A DNA stretch of 64,000 nucleotides from Haemaphysalis longicornis (GCA_013339765.2 CM023448.1:279369717-279433716); one strand, 5' to 3'. Positions 22,921-34,779 are shown, numbered from the stretch's first letter. Numbers and translations: made by a program. The notes: generated by a model not told the origin, from the sequence alone.

Positions 22921-23130
22921 TAAACCTGATTCAAACAAAGTAACGTAATTTGGTTAAAGTCAAGTAAATAGTTTGTCCCCAAATATTGTGAACCTGTCCT
23001 GGTATTTATCAAAAACCAATATGAATTAATTGAAATCGGACTCCAGGACGAAGGAAAAAGATGTTTGCGTTAAATTCAACTTGAAACAAAGCGTGTCAAA
23101 ACACTTTTAGTGGTCATCCTACAGAAGCTC

Positions 23131-23281
23131 GTCAACAGACAAATGTCAACAAAAATGAGGTAGACTTTCTATATACAACCGTCAACAGACAAATGTCAAC
23201 GTGAATTAAGTAGACTTTCTACATACAACAGTCAACAGACGGGTGTCAACATACATTCAGTAGACTTTTTTACAGACGACT
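23131..23281 (+). repeat. Three 50-bp tandem subterminal units
   Basis: Units start GTCAACAGAC at 23131, 23181 and 23231; each carries TGTCAAC and GTAGACTTT at fixed positions. Such regular subterminal arrays often are transposase-binding sites, but that is inference here. Confidence 0.85.
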
Positions 23282-23375
23282 GTCAATAGAATGTAAGAGT
23301 ATGTAGGATAGCAATAAAGTTGGTAGGATGTCAACAGAACGTCTACAGAATGTAAAAAGCATTTTGTAAGGGCGG

Positions 23376-24111
23376 CCTGAGGACGAGGTGTTCAGCGAGC
23401 TCCTTGTCTTCGCGTTCAATCCGCAAACGTCGAAGTTCCCTGAAATTTCCTTCGTTAGGAAAAAAAAAAGTTCATTTCACTATTTTGCAAAAAGGCCCCA
23501 TCATCTCGGTGTCCCAGCAAAGAAATGTTTTGTTAGAATGATAGCAGTGGTGACTGTACCAGCTTTCGTCTATTCTGTTTAACGAGACAATCGATGGGCG
23601 TTCAGCTGGCTTTCTACGCTTCTCGGGCGCGCTAATGCGCCGGAGAAACTCTTTCCCTGAACTCACAGCAGCCAAATGATAGCTTTTTTTTGCGTGAGTA
23701 GTATAGGCCACCGTCCTTCTACAGCAATTTCTTGAACTGCGTTAGTGGCTTCGAAACCAGCTGTTGAAGAGGCACCGTTTCGTGCTTGCCGCCAACGTTT
23801 TCCGGTACAAAAAGGGCGCAGTCACTTGTTGCAGTAAAACCCCTTGTGAATATCCGAAAGGACCAACCACTCCAAATGATTCCGTGTGGCGTGAAGTCAG
23901 ACATCTTTTCCATCTTTTTTAAAAGAAAATTGAAACGTGTAGCCTTTTGGGGGTTTCCAGTTCTCCTGTAGGTATACATTCTGATGCGCAGAATGCCGCG
24001 CCGCCGCGTCCGCCCGCGAAACGAGAGGTCTCTTTTATTTGTCATTTTGGACTGCTCAGAACTGCTCCAAACCAGCTCCGTATTTAATTTTCCCATTTGC
24101 ACATATTTCAT
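23376..24111 (-). pseudogene. hAT transposase, N-terminal zinc-finger-like region
   Basis: The minus-strand text includes CALFVPENVGGK and LVSKPLTQFKKLL, as in the TTF-type zinc finger region of hAT proteins, then HAKKSYHLAAVSSGKEFLRR (YH ending the zinc site) and, after the usual linker, NFRELRRLRIEREDKELAEH leading into DUF4371. Only part of the Cys set is left. The start is uncertain; the first Met of the open frame is at 24111. The (interrupted) gene thus spans about 24.1-18.4 kb. Confidence 0.75.
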
Positions 24112-24513
24112 TGACCATGCATGGGGAGTTCTGGACAGCCCAGGAGCTGCTCAAAACTGTTCTGGACAAGCAAATAAGAGACCAAAGGTGTTGCACAGAT
24201 TTCGGGCGCATTTTTCTCTCACTCTTTGCCCTGTGCATCGGCGCTGCTGAGCCATGCTCCCTTGCTCATTGCATAGGCGGCTGCGTTGGGGCAGCGGGTG
24301 GCAGCGAAAACAGCGGGAAGGGGAAACGTTGAACGAGCCGCTGGGGTTGGGCCCGAGGGGAGATGGAATGTGAGGCGGTGTGAAGTCGACATGCGCCTAT
24401 TATGAGCCCGAAGCCATGTACAGGACATGGCGTATGGGTGGAAAACAAGGGGTAAGAACAGGCGTCTTAAGGATGCCCCCCCCCCCCCCTCTGGATCCAC
24501 CACTGCCTCACAG

Positions 24514-25040
24514 AAGTAGCCTCATTATTTAGTGTGACCTTAAGCGAATCTTTCAGTTCTGAGAATTGAATATCACGAGTTTGAATACAACATTAGCCTA
24601 AAACTATTTGAGGCTTTACTCTAGTTAGGATTGTTGTGACTATTTCCGGCGATGAAATGCAGCAAGTTGTCATGGGTGCCACCATTGCGGTAGTGATTTT
24701 AGGCGGGTAGTGATGTCGGCACCCTTTCATTCATTCACCTCGATCCAGGCAGGTGAGAAATACTTTTACTGGCCAAGTTTTTTTCATGTTATGCTTTATT
24801 AGCGCGCCGTAAGTGAGCCAGCCTGATGAGCTCGTGTTCGATAAGGTAAACAGTAGTTTGCGATAACTGTTTTTTAAATATACTCTATCAATTTTATTGA
24901 AATGAACACTCAATAAATCTGTTTAAACGCAAAAGAGAAAGACGTTGCTTTGTTCTAATGATTTTCAAATGCAGTAAGCAAGCATGTGGGGTAGGGCGAG
25001 CTAAGCGCACACGGTAAAACCTAAAAATGCATGTTTACGA
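24514..25040. other. Gene-free stretch
   Basis: No gene or element recognised between the hAT target duplication and the CATA repeat. Confidence 0.5.
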
Positions 25041-25127
25041 AATGCATACATACAAAATGTATGCATACATACAAAAATACATACAAAAATGCATACATAC
25101 AAAAATAGTTGTGCATACATACAAAAT
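25041..25127 (+). repeat. CATACATACAAAA microsatellite
   Basis: Repeats of GCATACATACAAAA with variants, about six units. Confidence 0.85.
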
Positions 25128-25481
25128 GCTCGCTTGATAAAAAGAATATTTGAAGTGCGTGAGAAGTTACACGATTATGCGCCATTGGAGGAGCACACCA
25201 GAAACTGGTACATTTCACAAAAATTAAAACGTATGGTAACCTAAGTAAATCGAAGTATGGGCGAAACTTGAATGGTCGCTACGGGAGTCATGAGTGGCAT
25301 ATAAACGAAGCACGCTCGGTGCTGCCACTAGCGCCAAATTTGCGTATTAAAGCTATAAATACATTATTAATGTGGGCTAAATGCTTTCAACGCTGCCATT
25401 TTTGCGCCAGAGGGAACTTTGCGCCTGGAATGTACCACCACTTTTTATTAATTTCACTTGAACGAACACATTTTCGACGCA

Positions 25482-25714
25482 CCCGCCGCGGTGGCTAAGT
25501 GGCCAAGGCGTTGCGCTGCTGAGCACGAGGACGCCGGTGCGATTCCCGGCCACGGCGGCCGTTTTTCTGATGGAGGCCAAAAGCAAAAACGCCCGTGTGT
25601 ACGAGATTTCGGCGTACGTTAAAGATCCCCAGGTGGTCAAAATTAATCCGGAGCCCTCCACTACGGTGCGCCTCATCGCCTGCACATGTTGCGCAGTGAC
25701 TTAAACCTCACAAT
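25482..25714 (+). mobile_element. Ruka-like SINE, copy 2
   Basis: The full family order is present: tRNA-like head, GATGGAGGC block, AAAGATCCCCAGGTGGTC block and a short degenerate tail. The duplication CACATTTTCGACGCA is exact at 25467-25481 and 25715-25729. The A box is altered (TGGCTAAGTGG) and the B box reads GGTGCGATTCCC, so Pol III activity may be weaker. Confidence 0.95.
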
Positions 25715-25729
25715 CACATTTTCGACGCA

Positions 25730-26689
25730 GCATTTAAAAGACGCTGCAACATGACAGATAGAACTTCAACATCATAGCAAACGCAAACAGAGAGAAAAAG
25801 GACGCGAACACAGCCACGCAGGACGGCGCTCGTTATGATTTGCGCTTGCTATGATCGCGCTATTTGCAATGTCGAAATTATGTTATCAACAACTACCCGA
25901 AACTTCTGTGTTGAAGAGATAGCAAAGTCAGACATGAATCGAATGGGACTACTGTGAATGTAATTATCATCCACGGCCGTTAAGACGTTTAAAAAATGCA
26001 TTTATTCGCCTTACCCCTTTTGCCCGGCACCCTTGCATCCGGCCGTTGAATAAGCCCCAGGCCCTCGATGTCTTCATTGCGGTCGATATACTAGTTTGCA
26101 AAGAATTGTTACCGGAACTTCGCACATCGGCTTGAAGCAAATAATTGCGGTAGAATAGAGGTGTCCAAATTGGGCATCCCCTCAACCGTGTTCGTGTTTA
26201 AATACAGCCGTCGATGAAATAATTGATTCATACGCAGCACTATATCGAAACAGTGATCGTTTGATTAATTCTATATTGATTGCATTCATGTTAGTTCTTT
26301 GCATTCTCATGGCGCAGTTGAGGCAAAAGTGGGGCTGGAATGCTGCTTCCTGTGCTCTAACGCACTGTTTTAATCTCTTTGTAAACACGTTTAAAAAAAG
26401 TGCCAGTGCCGGCGGTGAATACAAAATATATGTAATGCTCAGAATCGTCGCCAGACGCACAGAGCCCGCTGGGATGCGGACGCGTTGTGCGATAGGGTCA
26501 AAACGCAGCTACAAACTGCTCGCGTGAGAAAGTGCGCGCAGAAATACACGCAGAAAATAGCCTCGCAGCCATGCTCGCAGCCAAACAAGGAATCGGTGAC
26601 GCCGAACAGAATACAAAGTCGCCAAATTGGGCTGTTGATAGCCAAATCTGTCTGTCAACCCTGTTCAGCGTGGCTGCGAAGCAGCAGCG
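25730..26689. other. Gene-free stretch
   Basis: No gene recognised. Frames up to 93 codons only. Confidence 0.45.
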
Positions 26690-27240
26690 GTGGGGCGGCA
26701 GTCGGTGGACGCCAGAGCGAAGCGACGGCCGGTTGGCAGCGCGTGCCATTTAACGGTGGGAGCTGAAGGGCTGCGCAAGCATTCGGCGCGTCCTCCCTCG
26801 TGGGTTGCGTGGGCACCGGCGGCACCACTTTGTTCGGCAACGCGACAGCGCGTGAAGGCCCAGCAGCAGCGCGCCCAATGGCGGCCAGGGCACGCCCTCG
26901 GCTGTCAACCAGGTCCCGCCCAGCGCTGGCCGCTCCTGGACGGCCGCCAGCAGGCCCGAGCGTTGAGTTATAACCCCAGGCGTCACCGCGACGTCTGGAC
27001 ATTGGGCGCAGCCGAGCCACGTGACCGTCTGCGCCGGTGTTGCAAGGGCTGGCGGCCAGACTTTAAAAATAAGACCAGGGCCAAAGCCGGCCAGAAAGGC
27101 AAAACAGGCGCCACGCCAGGGCCATTCGAGGAGCTTCAAACGGCGAGGGCAACTTTCGTCAGGCGGATCGCAGCATGCATGCTCGCGACGTGGCGCTGTG
27201 CTCTTATCGTGCAGAACAGCGCTACCTGCACGTGGTGCTG
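26690..27240. other. GC-rich block open on both strands
   Basis: Long frames run on both strands (183 codons plus, 217 minus) because the block is GC-rich and stop-poor. Their text is Ala/Arg/Pro-rich with no domain. It may be a CpG-island-like block or a GC-rich repeat; no splice-phase evidence supports a gene. Confidence 0.35.
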
Positions 27241-27772
27241 ACAATGTGCCGTAATACGTAATAGTTACCCCTCTGCACGATCGCCTTGCGTGCGCTGACC
27301 GCGGGAACGCCGATACTCTAGCATGAAGAACCTCGGCCCGTTTGTTCGCTGGTCGCTCCAGTGCAAGGTAGAGCGGTTCTGTAAAATACTCTGCATTGCC
27401 CAACCTAGTTGAATAAAGGCTAAGTACGTTTGTACCGTATTATTTCAGTAATTGTGCACGCCGCACTGTTAGAATGTCTCATACATTGCTGAACTTGTTC
27501 ACGCAACCGCGTACAACTGGTTCGTCATTGGGCATTTGGAGCACACCCGGACCATTTGGGCCCCTACGTAGGTAGTTGCTATAGTTGGGTATGTTGCTGG
27601 TGCGATTTCGACCAAATATTACGCAAGAGCCATGGTGTGCTCTAAATCGAAGCGTCATCCGTCGACGCACTCTTAGCACAAACGTGCATCGGAGCCCGGA
27701 ATATATGCTTTGAATACAGGGCTGGTCTGGAAGCATCCTCGCAAGCTGCAAATGTTTAGGAAACGTAACTGC

Positions 27773-28185
27773 CAGCGGCGTAGCCAGGGGGGTGTTTCGC
27801 TGTCAGAACGCCCTCCGACATTTTCTGAGGGCTGCATCCCCTACCCCCCCTTGCGGCCTCTTCACCCATGACATTTACCCACCAAAAAAAAAAAAAAAAA
27901 ACGCGATAATGGTCTCACCCATTAGGATTACTTTATTCCTTATGTATCCCCCTTACTCAATACGCCGTAATAGAGCCTGTAAGGTATTTTTAAACAAATA
28001 AGAGTGAGTTTGTTGACAAAAATGGCTGTTGGCAAAAATGGCGTGCGCTCGTATTTTTACGTACATATTACATTCATCGAAACAACCAGAAAAATTACTA
28101 AAACAGTGTTTAAGCGCAGGCTTTTTTATTTTTTAAACGGCAGCGTATAACACGCCCAGAAAAAAAATTTCTGGCTACGCCACTG
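27773..28185. mobile_element. hAT-type MITE, 413 bp
   Basis: Ends CAGCGGCGTAGCCAG and, inverted, CAGTGGCGTAGCCAG. The 8-bp target GTAACTGC is exact at 27765-27772 and 28186-28193. The interior is non-coding and includes an A-run near 27882-27900. Confidence 0.92.
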
Positions 28186-28193
28186 GTAACTGC

Positions 28194-29590
28194 CGTATAA
28201 ATTTTCCCTCTACAGCAAACACACGATTGCTAACTTCGTTTCCTTATGTGCACTCAACTAGGAGTAAATGTGTCGCCGCTCAAAACTGCGGGAATCGGAA
28301 GGAACTTTGTCCCTGCAGCTCAAAGCAGACTGTCCGGAACCGAAAGCAGCATGAAACCGAGTGCCCGTCCTGCGCGCACTGCGACGTCACCTCGCGAGTG
28401 CCTGTCGCACCACTTTAATTGTGCTCGAGTTCACCTTCGCACCAGCTGTTACGGCCCGTGTTTCGAACCAACGTAGACCCGTGGCGTAGCTGCAGGGCGC
28501 CATTTTGCGGGGCATTTGGGGTAAATGGTGATTATACAGGAACGTCTGTGCAGGCGACATTCGGTGGACGTTGGACTAGAACCTTGAAGGGTGGCCGAAA
28601 TTAATCGGGAACACCATGACGCGTTGCTAAAAGATCGAAAGTATATATAGACATTTGCACCACCGTTAGAAGAATGCTTTTGTGATTGTGCTCGCACGTA
28701 TACATATCGCTAGTCTACCAATATGCATGCGGCGGGAAAAAGGACACAGCGTGGAAAGGCCCCTCACAATAAACGAATGGCGTCGCTTCTTGATCAAACA
28801 ATCCCCATAAATGTAGGCCACACCCTCAAACGCTCCTAAAGAGCTATGCATGCGCGCAGTTTAATGACAGTGCAGCCAGACGGTGCGGCATGCGTCGGAG
28901 GCTGTGAGCTCCGTTCTTCGTATTTCTTTTAACCCCCCCTACACATTCCGGTCTTCCTATATTTGGCAGCCGCGAATCATCCGGCTCCCCACCCACTCAC
29001 GTGAGAAACATCCTCATGATAGACATGACAGCGTAAGGAACGGAATATTGAAAGGCGAGGTCACGATCCGGCTACTCATAAGAAAGCGTAAACGTCGGAT
29101 GAATGATGCTCACACTGGCACAAAGAATAGCGTTGCTTATTGAAAATGCGGTTTCTCCAAACGTTGCAAAAAAAAAGCAAGCTTGCTCATTTCGTCGGGG
29201 AACTTATATCATAAGGGTAGCAGCTAAACGCAGAGGAAGAGGCAGTTTACCGCCCCGACTTCAAAACGACCACGCGTAGGCGGTGCCGGGACTGAGACCA
29301 TTTGCTCCGCAACAGGGTTGGCACCTAAAAGCCGTGCCACCAGGCCCACCACTGCTTGTTTGGGCCACAACGGCCCTCACGCCATAAAACACCATCGTCG
29401 TCGACTTTTGCAACGGTTCCCCGAGAGCCGAAAACGCCTTCACAAACAAAAAATGGCGCCAAAAAACTTGCGCGAGATATGCTTCGGATACATAAATGAT
29501 GGTAAAACGCCATAGGTTCGAGCAAGCATCGAGGCCGTAGCTACGGAAACCACAGCTTTGGTAGCGTAGCTAACAAATGTGGGGCATTAG
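28194..29590. other. Gene-free stretch
   Basis: No gene recognised. CCGTGGCGTAGCTGCAGGG at about 28479 resembles one hAT-type end, but no partner end was found. Confidence 0.4.
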
Positions 29591-30800
29591 AAGAGACTTC
29601 CACGGGCGACCTTGCGACTCTGTCGTGTCAACAGCGGGTGCGTTGTTGTCCGCCCCGTTTCCCGCCTTTTCGGCGGCTGCCGGCGCTGCCCCAACAACGC
29701 CGCTGTCTCGGGAATGCGCTCTCTAGGACCGCGCGGGGCGCCGTCCCCTCCCCTTAACAGTATTTGGGCCGTAAACAAGCGGAGATAGAAAAGGAGGTGA
29801 ACGCTCTCTCCCCGGGCCTCTTCCTTGGCTCTTCTCGGAAGAAGCCCTGTTTGCTACGCTGGCCCCGATGTGTGCCTTGGCCTCTCTCTTTTCAACCGGA
29901 GCGAGTCTCGCGCGCTCTCCTTCTCAATGGCGATGTATCCGCGTCAGATTGCTCACTCGAAAAGCCTGCGTCGATTCCCTCGTTTATCGGCTGCTTCATT
30001 GCACACATGTTTCCGTTATTCGGTGGGACGGCTGCAGCGGTCATTCTGGCGCTGGGGCGTTGTGCCGAAGACGTGGTCTTCGGGGGACGCCCCGTGGCAC
30101 CTCGGATAGCAGCGCATTGCCTCCGCCGACGGACGCTTCCCACCAGCGCATACCTCACTCTCTCCTCCGCCGTGCCTGCATGCGCGCACATGGGGGTGTG
30201 CGTGCCTCGAGATATCTTGGCGAGTCTCGTTCGGAGAAGCCGGCGGCGGGCTTCCGGCGGCGAGGATCCGCTCCCCTCCTCGCAGCAGGCCTTCCCCGTT
30301 TTCGCGTTCCTTTCGCCAAAAAGTGGCCTTCCCGCCGAGAGGAAGCCATCTCTCGTCTTTCTTTTTCTTCCTCGGTTTATGGCCCTAGCCCCGGCACGCC
30401 TGGTGTTCCAGGAAACGGGCGGGAAGAGCGCCCGGAGGAGGGCCGCCGACATTTGGGAAGGGACGCCTACTCTGCATGGCCGCCGCCGCACGGTCGGGGG
30501 TCTGCGTCCCCATGCCGCCTTCCTTTCTGTCTGCGTCTTTCTTCTCTGGTGAAGCGCCAGTAGCGAGAGTCTGAGCCCGCCTTGACCGTCGGGGCCACCA
30601 GGTGGGAACCATGAGCGGGGCTCGGAGCGCGCACCCCGGCCGCCAGGGCGAGCCAGTCGGCCGACGCCGCACGAGTTCGGCCGCCCGTCAGGTGGGATTT
30701 GCTCCGTTGCGGCTCTTGCGCCAGCTGCCGCGCGCTGTCTTGCCCCGACGATGGCCGGCAGCAATGCGCCGTCGACACGGGCGGCTGCACGAGGTCGCGG
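29591..30800. promoter_or_regulatory. CpG-rich block, candidate promoter and first-exon region
   Basis: About 1.2 kb of GC- and CpG-rich DNA gives long frames in several registers at once (262 and 231 codons plus, 290 minus), the usual sign of few stop codons, not of a gene. In arthropods such blocks can also be repeats. It contains a candidate first coding exon (30611-30691) and a short SINE-head scrap (GAGGTCGCGGGTTCGATTC) at about 30790. Confidence 0.35.
30611..30691 (+). CDS. Candidate first coding exon, unknown protein
   Basis: ATG at 30611 in a fair context (GGGAACC before it) opens 27 codons beginning MSGARSAHPGRQGEPVGRR and meets CAG|GTGGGA, a usable donor at 30692. A similar donor-like CAGGTGGGA precedes the ATG at 30600. 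No matching acceptor exon was found, so this is only a possibility. Confidence 0.2.
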
Positions 30801-30937
30801 GTTCGATTCTGGGCCTAAACGAAAAAGACAAAGCTCTGAATGTCACGTTGAGCGAGCCTTGACACTCGCATTGCAGGCGCTGCTTCGGTGTATAACTGAT
30901 TAATGCGGACTTCTGGGCAAATTGGTATTGCATTTCT

Positions 30938-31037
30938 GACGAGTAAAGCGCAAAAAAAAAAAAAAAAGTTGGAAGGAGCGCTTGTCTCTGTTGTCCTTCT
31001 TCGTCCCTTGTGTAATTTTTTGCGCTTTACTCGTCGG
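30938..31037. repeat. Small foldback with A-run
   Basis: GACGAGTAAAGCGCAAAAAA at 30939 is matched by the inverse TTTTTTGCGCTTTACTCGTC ending near 31036. The loop of about 60 bp includes an A16-17 run and AAGGAGCGCTTGTCTCTG. It looks like a repeat end duplicated in inverse orientation. Confidence 0.75.
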
Positions 31038-31442
31038 TGTGTATAGCGGGTCTCTATTTGGGACGTAAAGCTAGTACCTCTAGTGAAGATGTTTTGCGTG
31101 TGTAGGTGACCCCGCTTACCTCTGTGCTTTTTTCTTTCCCGTTTGGCGGTGTTGCTACTTTGTTGGTTCTGTTATTGTCATCACACACAATGTAATTCAG
31201 GCCCTAAGATCCTGGCACGCGGTAATTGTATGCGGGACATATGTGCCGGCCGGCAGCATCAATCTCGCGGCGGCACCGCAGCTAAATCCATTTCCTAATG
31301 GCGCAGTGGTGCGCACAACGCTGTCTCACATCATCGCAGACCGCCCGCGAGCCATTAAGCAGAGACGCATGTTGTTTTGGTGAGGCGTTTCGTCAACACG
31401 AGATTTAAAGCAAAGCCGCCTCTGTAAGCACACCCATCCAAG

Positions 31443-31684
31443 ACCCGCCGCGGTGGCTCAGTGGCTAAGGCGTTGCGCTGCTGATCACGAGGTCGCGGGT
31501 TCGATTCCCGGCCGCGGCGGCCGCTTTTCTGATGGAGGCGAAAAGCAAAAACGCCCGTGTGTACGAGATTTCGGCGCACGTTAAAGATCCCCAGGTGGTC
31601 AAAATTAATCCGGAGCCCTCCACTACGGCGCGCCTCATCGCCTACGTTGCGTCGGCGCGTTAAACCCTACAACCAATCAATCAT
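31443..31684 (+). mobile_element. Ruka-like SINE, copy 3
   Basis: Well-preserved A and B boxes (TGGCTCAGTGG, GGTTCGATTCCC), full body and AATC-type tail. The target duplication is CACCCATCCAAG (31431-31442) against CACCCATCTAAG (31685-31696), with one mismatch. Confidence 0.93.
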
Positions 31685-32087
31685 CACCCATCTAAGCAAA
31701 AGCGAGCCATTACGAGGGCCGTACGAGTTCGCCACGGCAAAGTCGCGGTCCTTCGTAGGAAGGTGCGGAGAGTGCTGTCGGTGACTCCCCGCGTTTTCTT
31801 TGCCCGTTATTGTGAAACAATGCTGTGAACACCAGTTTTACGGTTATATTTGTCAACCGTGTACAATTGCTAAGACACGCCCATGTGAACGTGATTTAGT
31901 GCAGTTGTTGTAGGGAGTGGAGACTGGGGGTGAGCTAGGGAATTCTCCGAAATCTGTTGATTGTTGACAGCAAGCTGTAAACCGCGTGGTTTGTGCGATT
32001 TCGTCTGTTTTCAGGTAGCAACGGCACTAAGCTTGTACTCTTGGCGTAGTCTGTAAATGTGCATATATCTCCTGCTTGTGGGTAGCA

Positions 32088-32320
32088 TTGATTGATTGAT
32101 TGTAGGATTTAACGCGCCGACGCAACGCAGGCGATGAGCGCGCCGTAGTGGAGGGCTCATTTTGACCACCTGGGGATCTTTAACGTGCGCTGAAATCTCG
32201 TGCACACGGGCGTTTCTGCTTTTCGCCTCCATCAGAAAAGCGGCCGCCGCGGCCGGGAATCGAACCCGCGTCCTCGTGCTCAGCAGCGCAACGCCTTAGC
32301 CACTGAGCCACCGCGGCGGG
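32088..32320 (-). mobile_element. Ruka-like SINE, copy 4, reverse orientation
   Basis: The tail (TGATTGATTG) comes first and the tRNA-like head last. The target TGCTTGTGGGTAGCA is exact at 32073-32087 and 32321-32335. About ten bases are missing next to the GAGCCCTCCACTACGG block, compared with copies 1 and 3. Confidence 0.95.
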
Positions 32321-32918
32321 TGCTTGTGGGTAGCAGTTGCACTGGGCGGTGGAGCCGCTGTCACGTGCGATGAACTGATCAATTGACATCTCATGTAAAT
32401 AGGCAGATTCCCTGGCCGTAGTGACTTTCTGGTAGAGACGAAAAGCGCCGTGGGTACACTTCAGGGAACATTTGTGAATCTTCGGCGGTCTTCCATTTTA
32501 CTCCTGGCGCTTAGTTCGAAGCATCTCGTAGTCCAGAAGCATTATGCTTACCTGAAATTTGATCTTTTTTTCGCACGCTACCAAGCGGGCAGTGATAGGG
32601 GAGTTTATGCGTGTAGAATCACTATTATGCTGTAAGAATAACAGGCAAAGAAGCAAACAAGCATCGGTGCTTTGTTGCCTCGGCAGCGAAGCTACAGAAT
32701 GACCGAAGTATATACCACTTTGTATTTTTTAATTGCTTTTTTCACAAATTTGTGTGTGCAGCTGACTCTACCGGCCACGCTCGTTGCGACGAGTGCTCGT
32801 TGCAGCCACTTTCGAGCGGCATGTTTCGAGTTCTCATTTCAACCGGTTGGTTACCGGATGGTTATTGGTTGGCCGCAATAGAAAAAAAAAAATCATTCTT
32901 CAAATTTGCCGAGTCTAG

Positions 32919-33084
32919 CAGCGGCGTAGCGAGAAAAATATTTCGTGGGTTGTTACACGCCAGCGGGTAAAGAAAAAAAGACAAAGAGAGACTGCGCCGG
33001 ATGCCTGAACAATGTCATTTTTCTGCATGCGTAAATTTTGGGGGGTGTTCTGACACCGAGACACCCTCCCGGGCTGCGCCTCTG
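32919..33084. mobile_element. Small hAT-type MITE, 166 bp
   Basis: Left end CAGCGGCGTAGCGAG; right end, inverted, CAGAGGCGCAGCCCGGG. Flanks GAGTCTAG (32911-32918) and GTGTCCAG (33085-33092) agree at six of eight bases, so this is an older, diverged relative of 27773-28185. Confidence 0.7.
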
Positions 33085-33282
33085 GTGTCCAGTAATGCTT
33101 TTTTTTTTTTTTTTGCTCGCAACGCTCTGTCCTAGTTGGTCTCAGAGTCTGTGCTTAATTAGATCGACTCGGCGCGTGATTCCGGGCTGACATAACCGTG
33201 GGCATTTTAATCGGAGCGCGGATTGAGTTTTTACCATACAAGCTTTTGCAGTGCGCAAGACAGCGCCACCGGCGCGGTCGCG

Positions 33283-34779
33283 TCAGAATTTGGATTGAAA
33301 GCAGTGGGGCCCGCCGCGGTACCACGGCGTCCACGCGTACTGAACTGATTCAGAGCATTCAGGTCTCTGCCGCATTGCGGTTCCTCTCTCAACCTTCGTT
33401 CCGTTCCCGGCTATGACTAGACGCTGCAGGGCGAAAAAACCTTGCAGTGCGTTCTGAATCTCATCGATCACTGTCGCGTCATTCGGTGGCTCAGGTGGCG
33501 CGGAATTCCTATTTTCCCGCATTGTTACTGTTTCTGTGCCACACGAACGTATTTTTGACGGAGCACGATCTGCTCTGAGGATCGCTGCCGGTACGATTAG
33601 TGGGTGGCGTCTTCCTACTGACCAAGACACTTCGTAGAACCAATGAGCCTTTACATGTGTCCAAGACAAGCACACAGCAGCCCGCAATGTCCTGGCCACC
33701 TCAAAGCGATGATGTATCCTTCTGGTTTTAGACACCCCAGTGCGTGCGTTTTCCGGCTGGTTGTCCCTGAAATGCCTCGTTTTCGTTTCCCTTGATGCCT
33801 GATAATTCTGACTGCGTGTTGAGCTCATTTCTGGGTTGCAAAGTGTGTGCAAGTGCTTTGATGCGGATCTATCCAGACGTAACGCTTCGCGAGCCGCGTG
33901 TTTCGCCCAGTTTTCGGGTGCTCCCTGATGTACTTCCATGCTAGTTTTCTTTCGCGCTCTTGGATATAAAATCCCTAAACGTCTTGTCCAGTTGTTTCTC
34001 GAATGGTCGAGTTGTCGCTTCACTAAATCCCGGTGTTACAGGAGCCCAGTACACATTCAGTGGTGGCTGGATTTCCTAATTGTCGCTTGCGTGCCCTCTA
34101 TGTAATAGTTTTTACTAGCACCAAAGGCTTTTCGGCTGTCCGCGTAATGTCATGTTTCTGGACGACTGCTAGCTGATTTCTTGCCACGTTGCCCGCAGCT
34201 GGAGCTTTCCATCGTAGCCTGTTGTGTAATGTTGTTCCCCCATTCTAATGATCTTCCGTCGATCGTGCATCGCTGCAACTGTGTACAGCACCAGTGTTTT
34301 TGGACGAAGGTTCGTGTATTGTTTGATTTTTTTGTTCACTTTATTTGCCCTGGGTATGGAGGAGGAGGTTTCTTTAGGCTGGTTTTCTTTCAGACACTTT
34401 GTCGTGTATTTTGGCGTCCGGAGCCATCCCGGAGCCAATGTTACCTTTCGAGCAGTACCTTCAAAGGAAGCAAGTTTTGCCAAAGAACACGCGCGCCAAT
34501 TTACGATTTTTTAGATAGTACTGGGCAGTATGAGGGCCCCCGTATATGACACAGGAGGTGCCATAGGAATGCACTGGGAACTAGCAATCGGTTGCGTCCT
34601 GGCTGACAGACACTAACCGATTCAGGGACAAACCAACGAATTGTAAAACGAAGCGCACCAAACTGTTTACAGGAAACTTGTCTTCTTTTGTTGTCCCTTG
34701 GACGTGTAGTAGGGGCCATTTTTCCTACGTTGTCACAAGGGACTTTTTTTGGCAGTGGTACCGTACGGCCAGGAACCAT
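33283..34779 (-). other. Unassigned minus-strand open frames, possible decayed coding
   Basis: Three minus-strand frames lie end to end: 34501-34779 (92 codons), 34169-34483 (104) and 33283-34023 (246). The last is long for a block that is not GC-rich. The text (for example AVCLSWTHVKAHWFYEV) matches no family I know. It could be a decayed transposon or retroelement gene, or chance. Confidence 0.25.

Larger units (their letters stand above)
20493..23375. mobile_element. Unassigned 2.9-kb transposon inserted in the hAT gene
   Basis: The left end CCGCCCTCAATAAAATTTT and the reverse complement of the right end CCGCCCTTACAAAATGCTTT are inverted repeats. Both subterminal zones are rich in GTTGAC / GTCTAC phrases in mirrored orientation, including three 50-bp units at the right. 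The hAT text reads LAEHLV up to the right end and TYITKT from the left end, so the element split one coding region. No clear target duplication and no transposase were found. The superfamily is not assigned. Confidence 0.75.

Noticed and set aside
23131..23281. CRISPR-like array
   Set aside because: The three 50-bp units are similar throughout, without conserved repeats and unique spacers, and lie in a transposon end of an animal genome.
26750..27403. 217-codon minus-strand open frame
   Set aside because: GC-rich block with an overlapping plus frame of 183 codons; no domain, no splice support.
28479..28500. hAT-type terminal repeat
   Set aside because: Only one end-like phrase was found, with no inverted partner or 8-bp duplication.
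29892..30764. 290-codon minus-strand open frame
   Set aside because: It overlaps two long plus-strand frames in a CpG-rich block; the text is Arg/Ala/Pro-rich with no domain. Stop scarcity explains it.
29591..30800. Ribosomal DNA spacer
   Set aside because: No rRNA core sequence is present on either side and the composition alone is not evidence.
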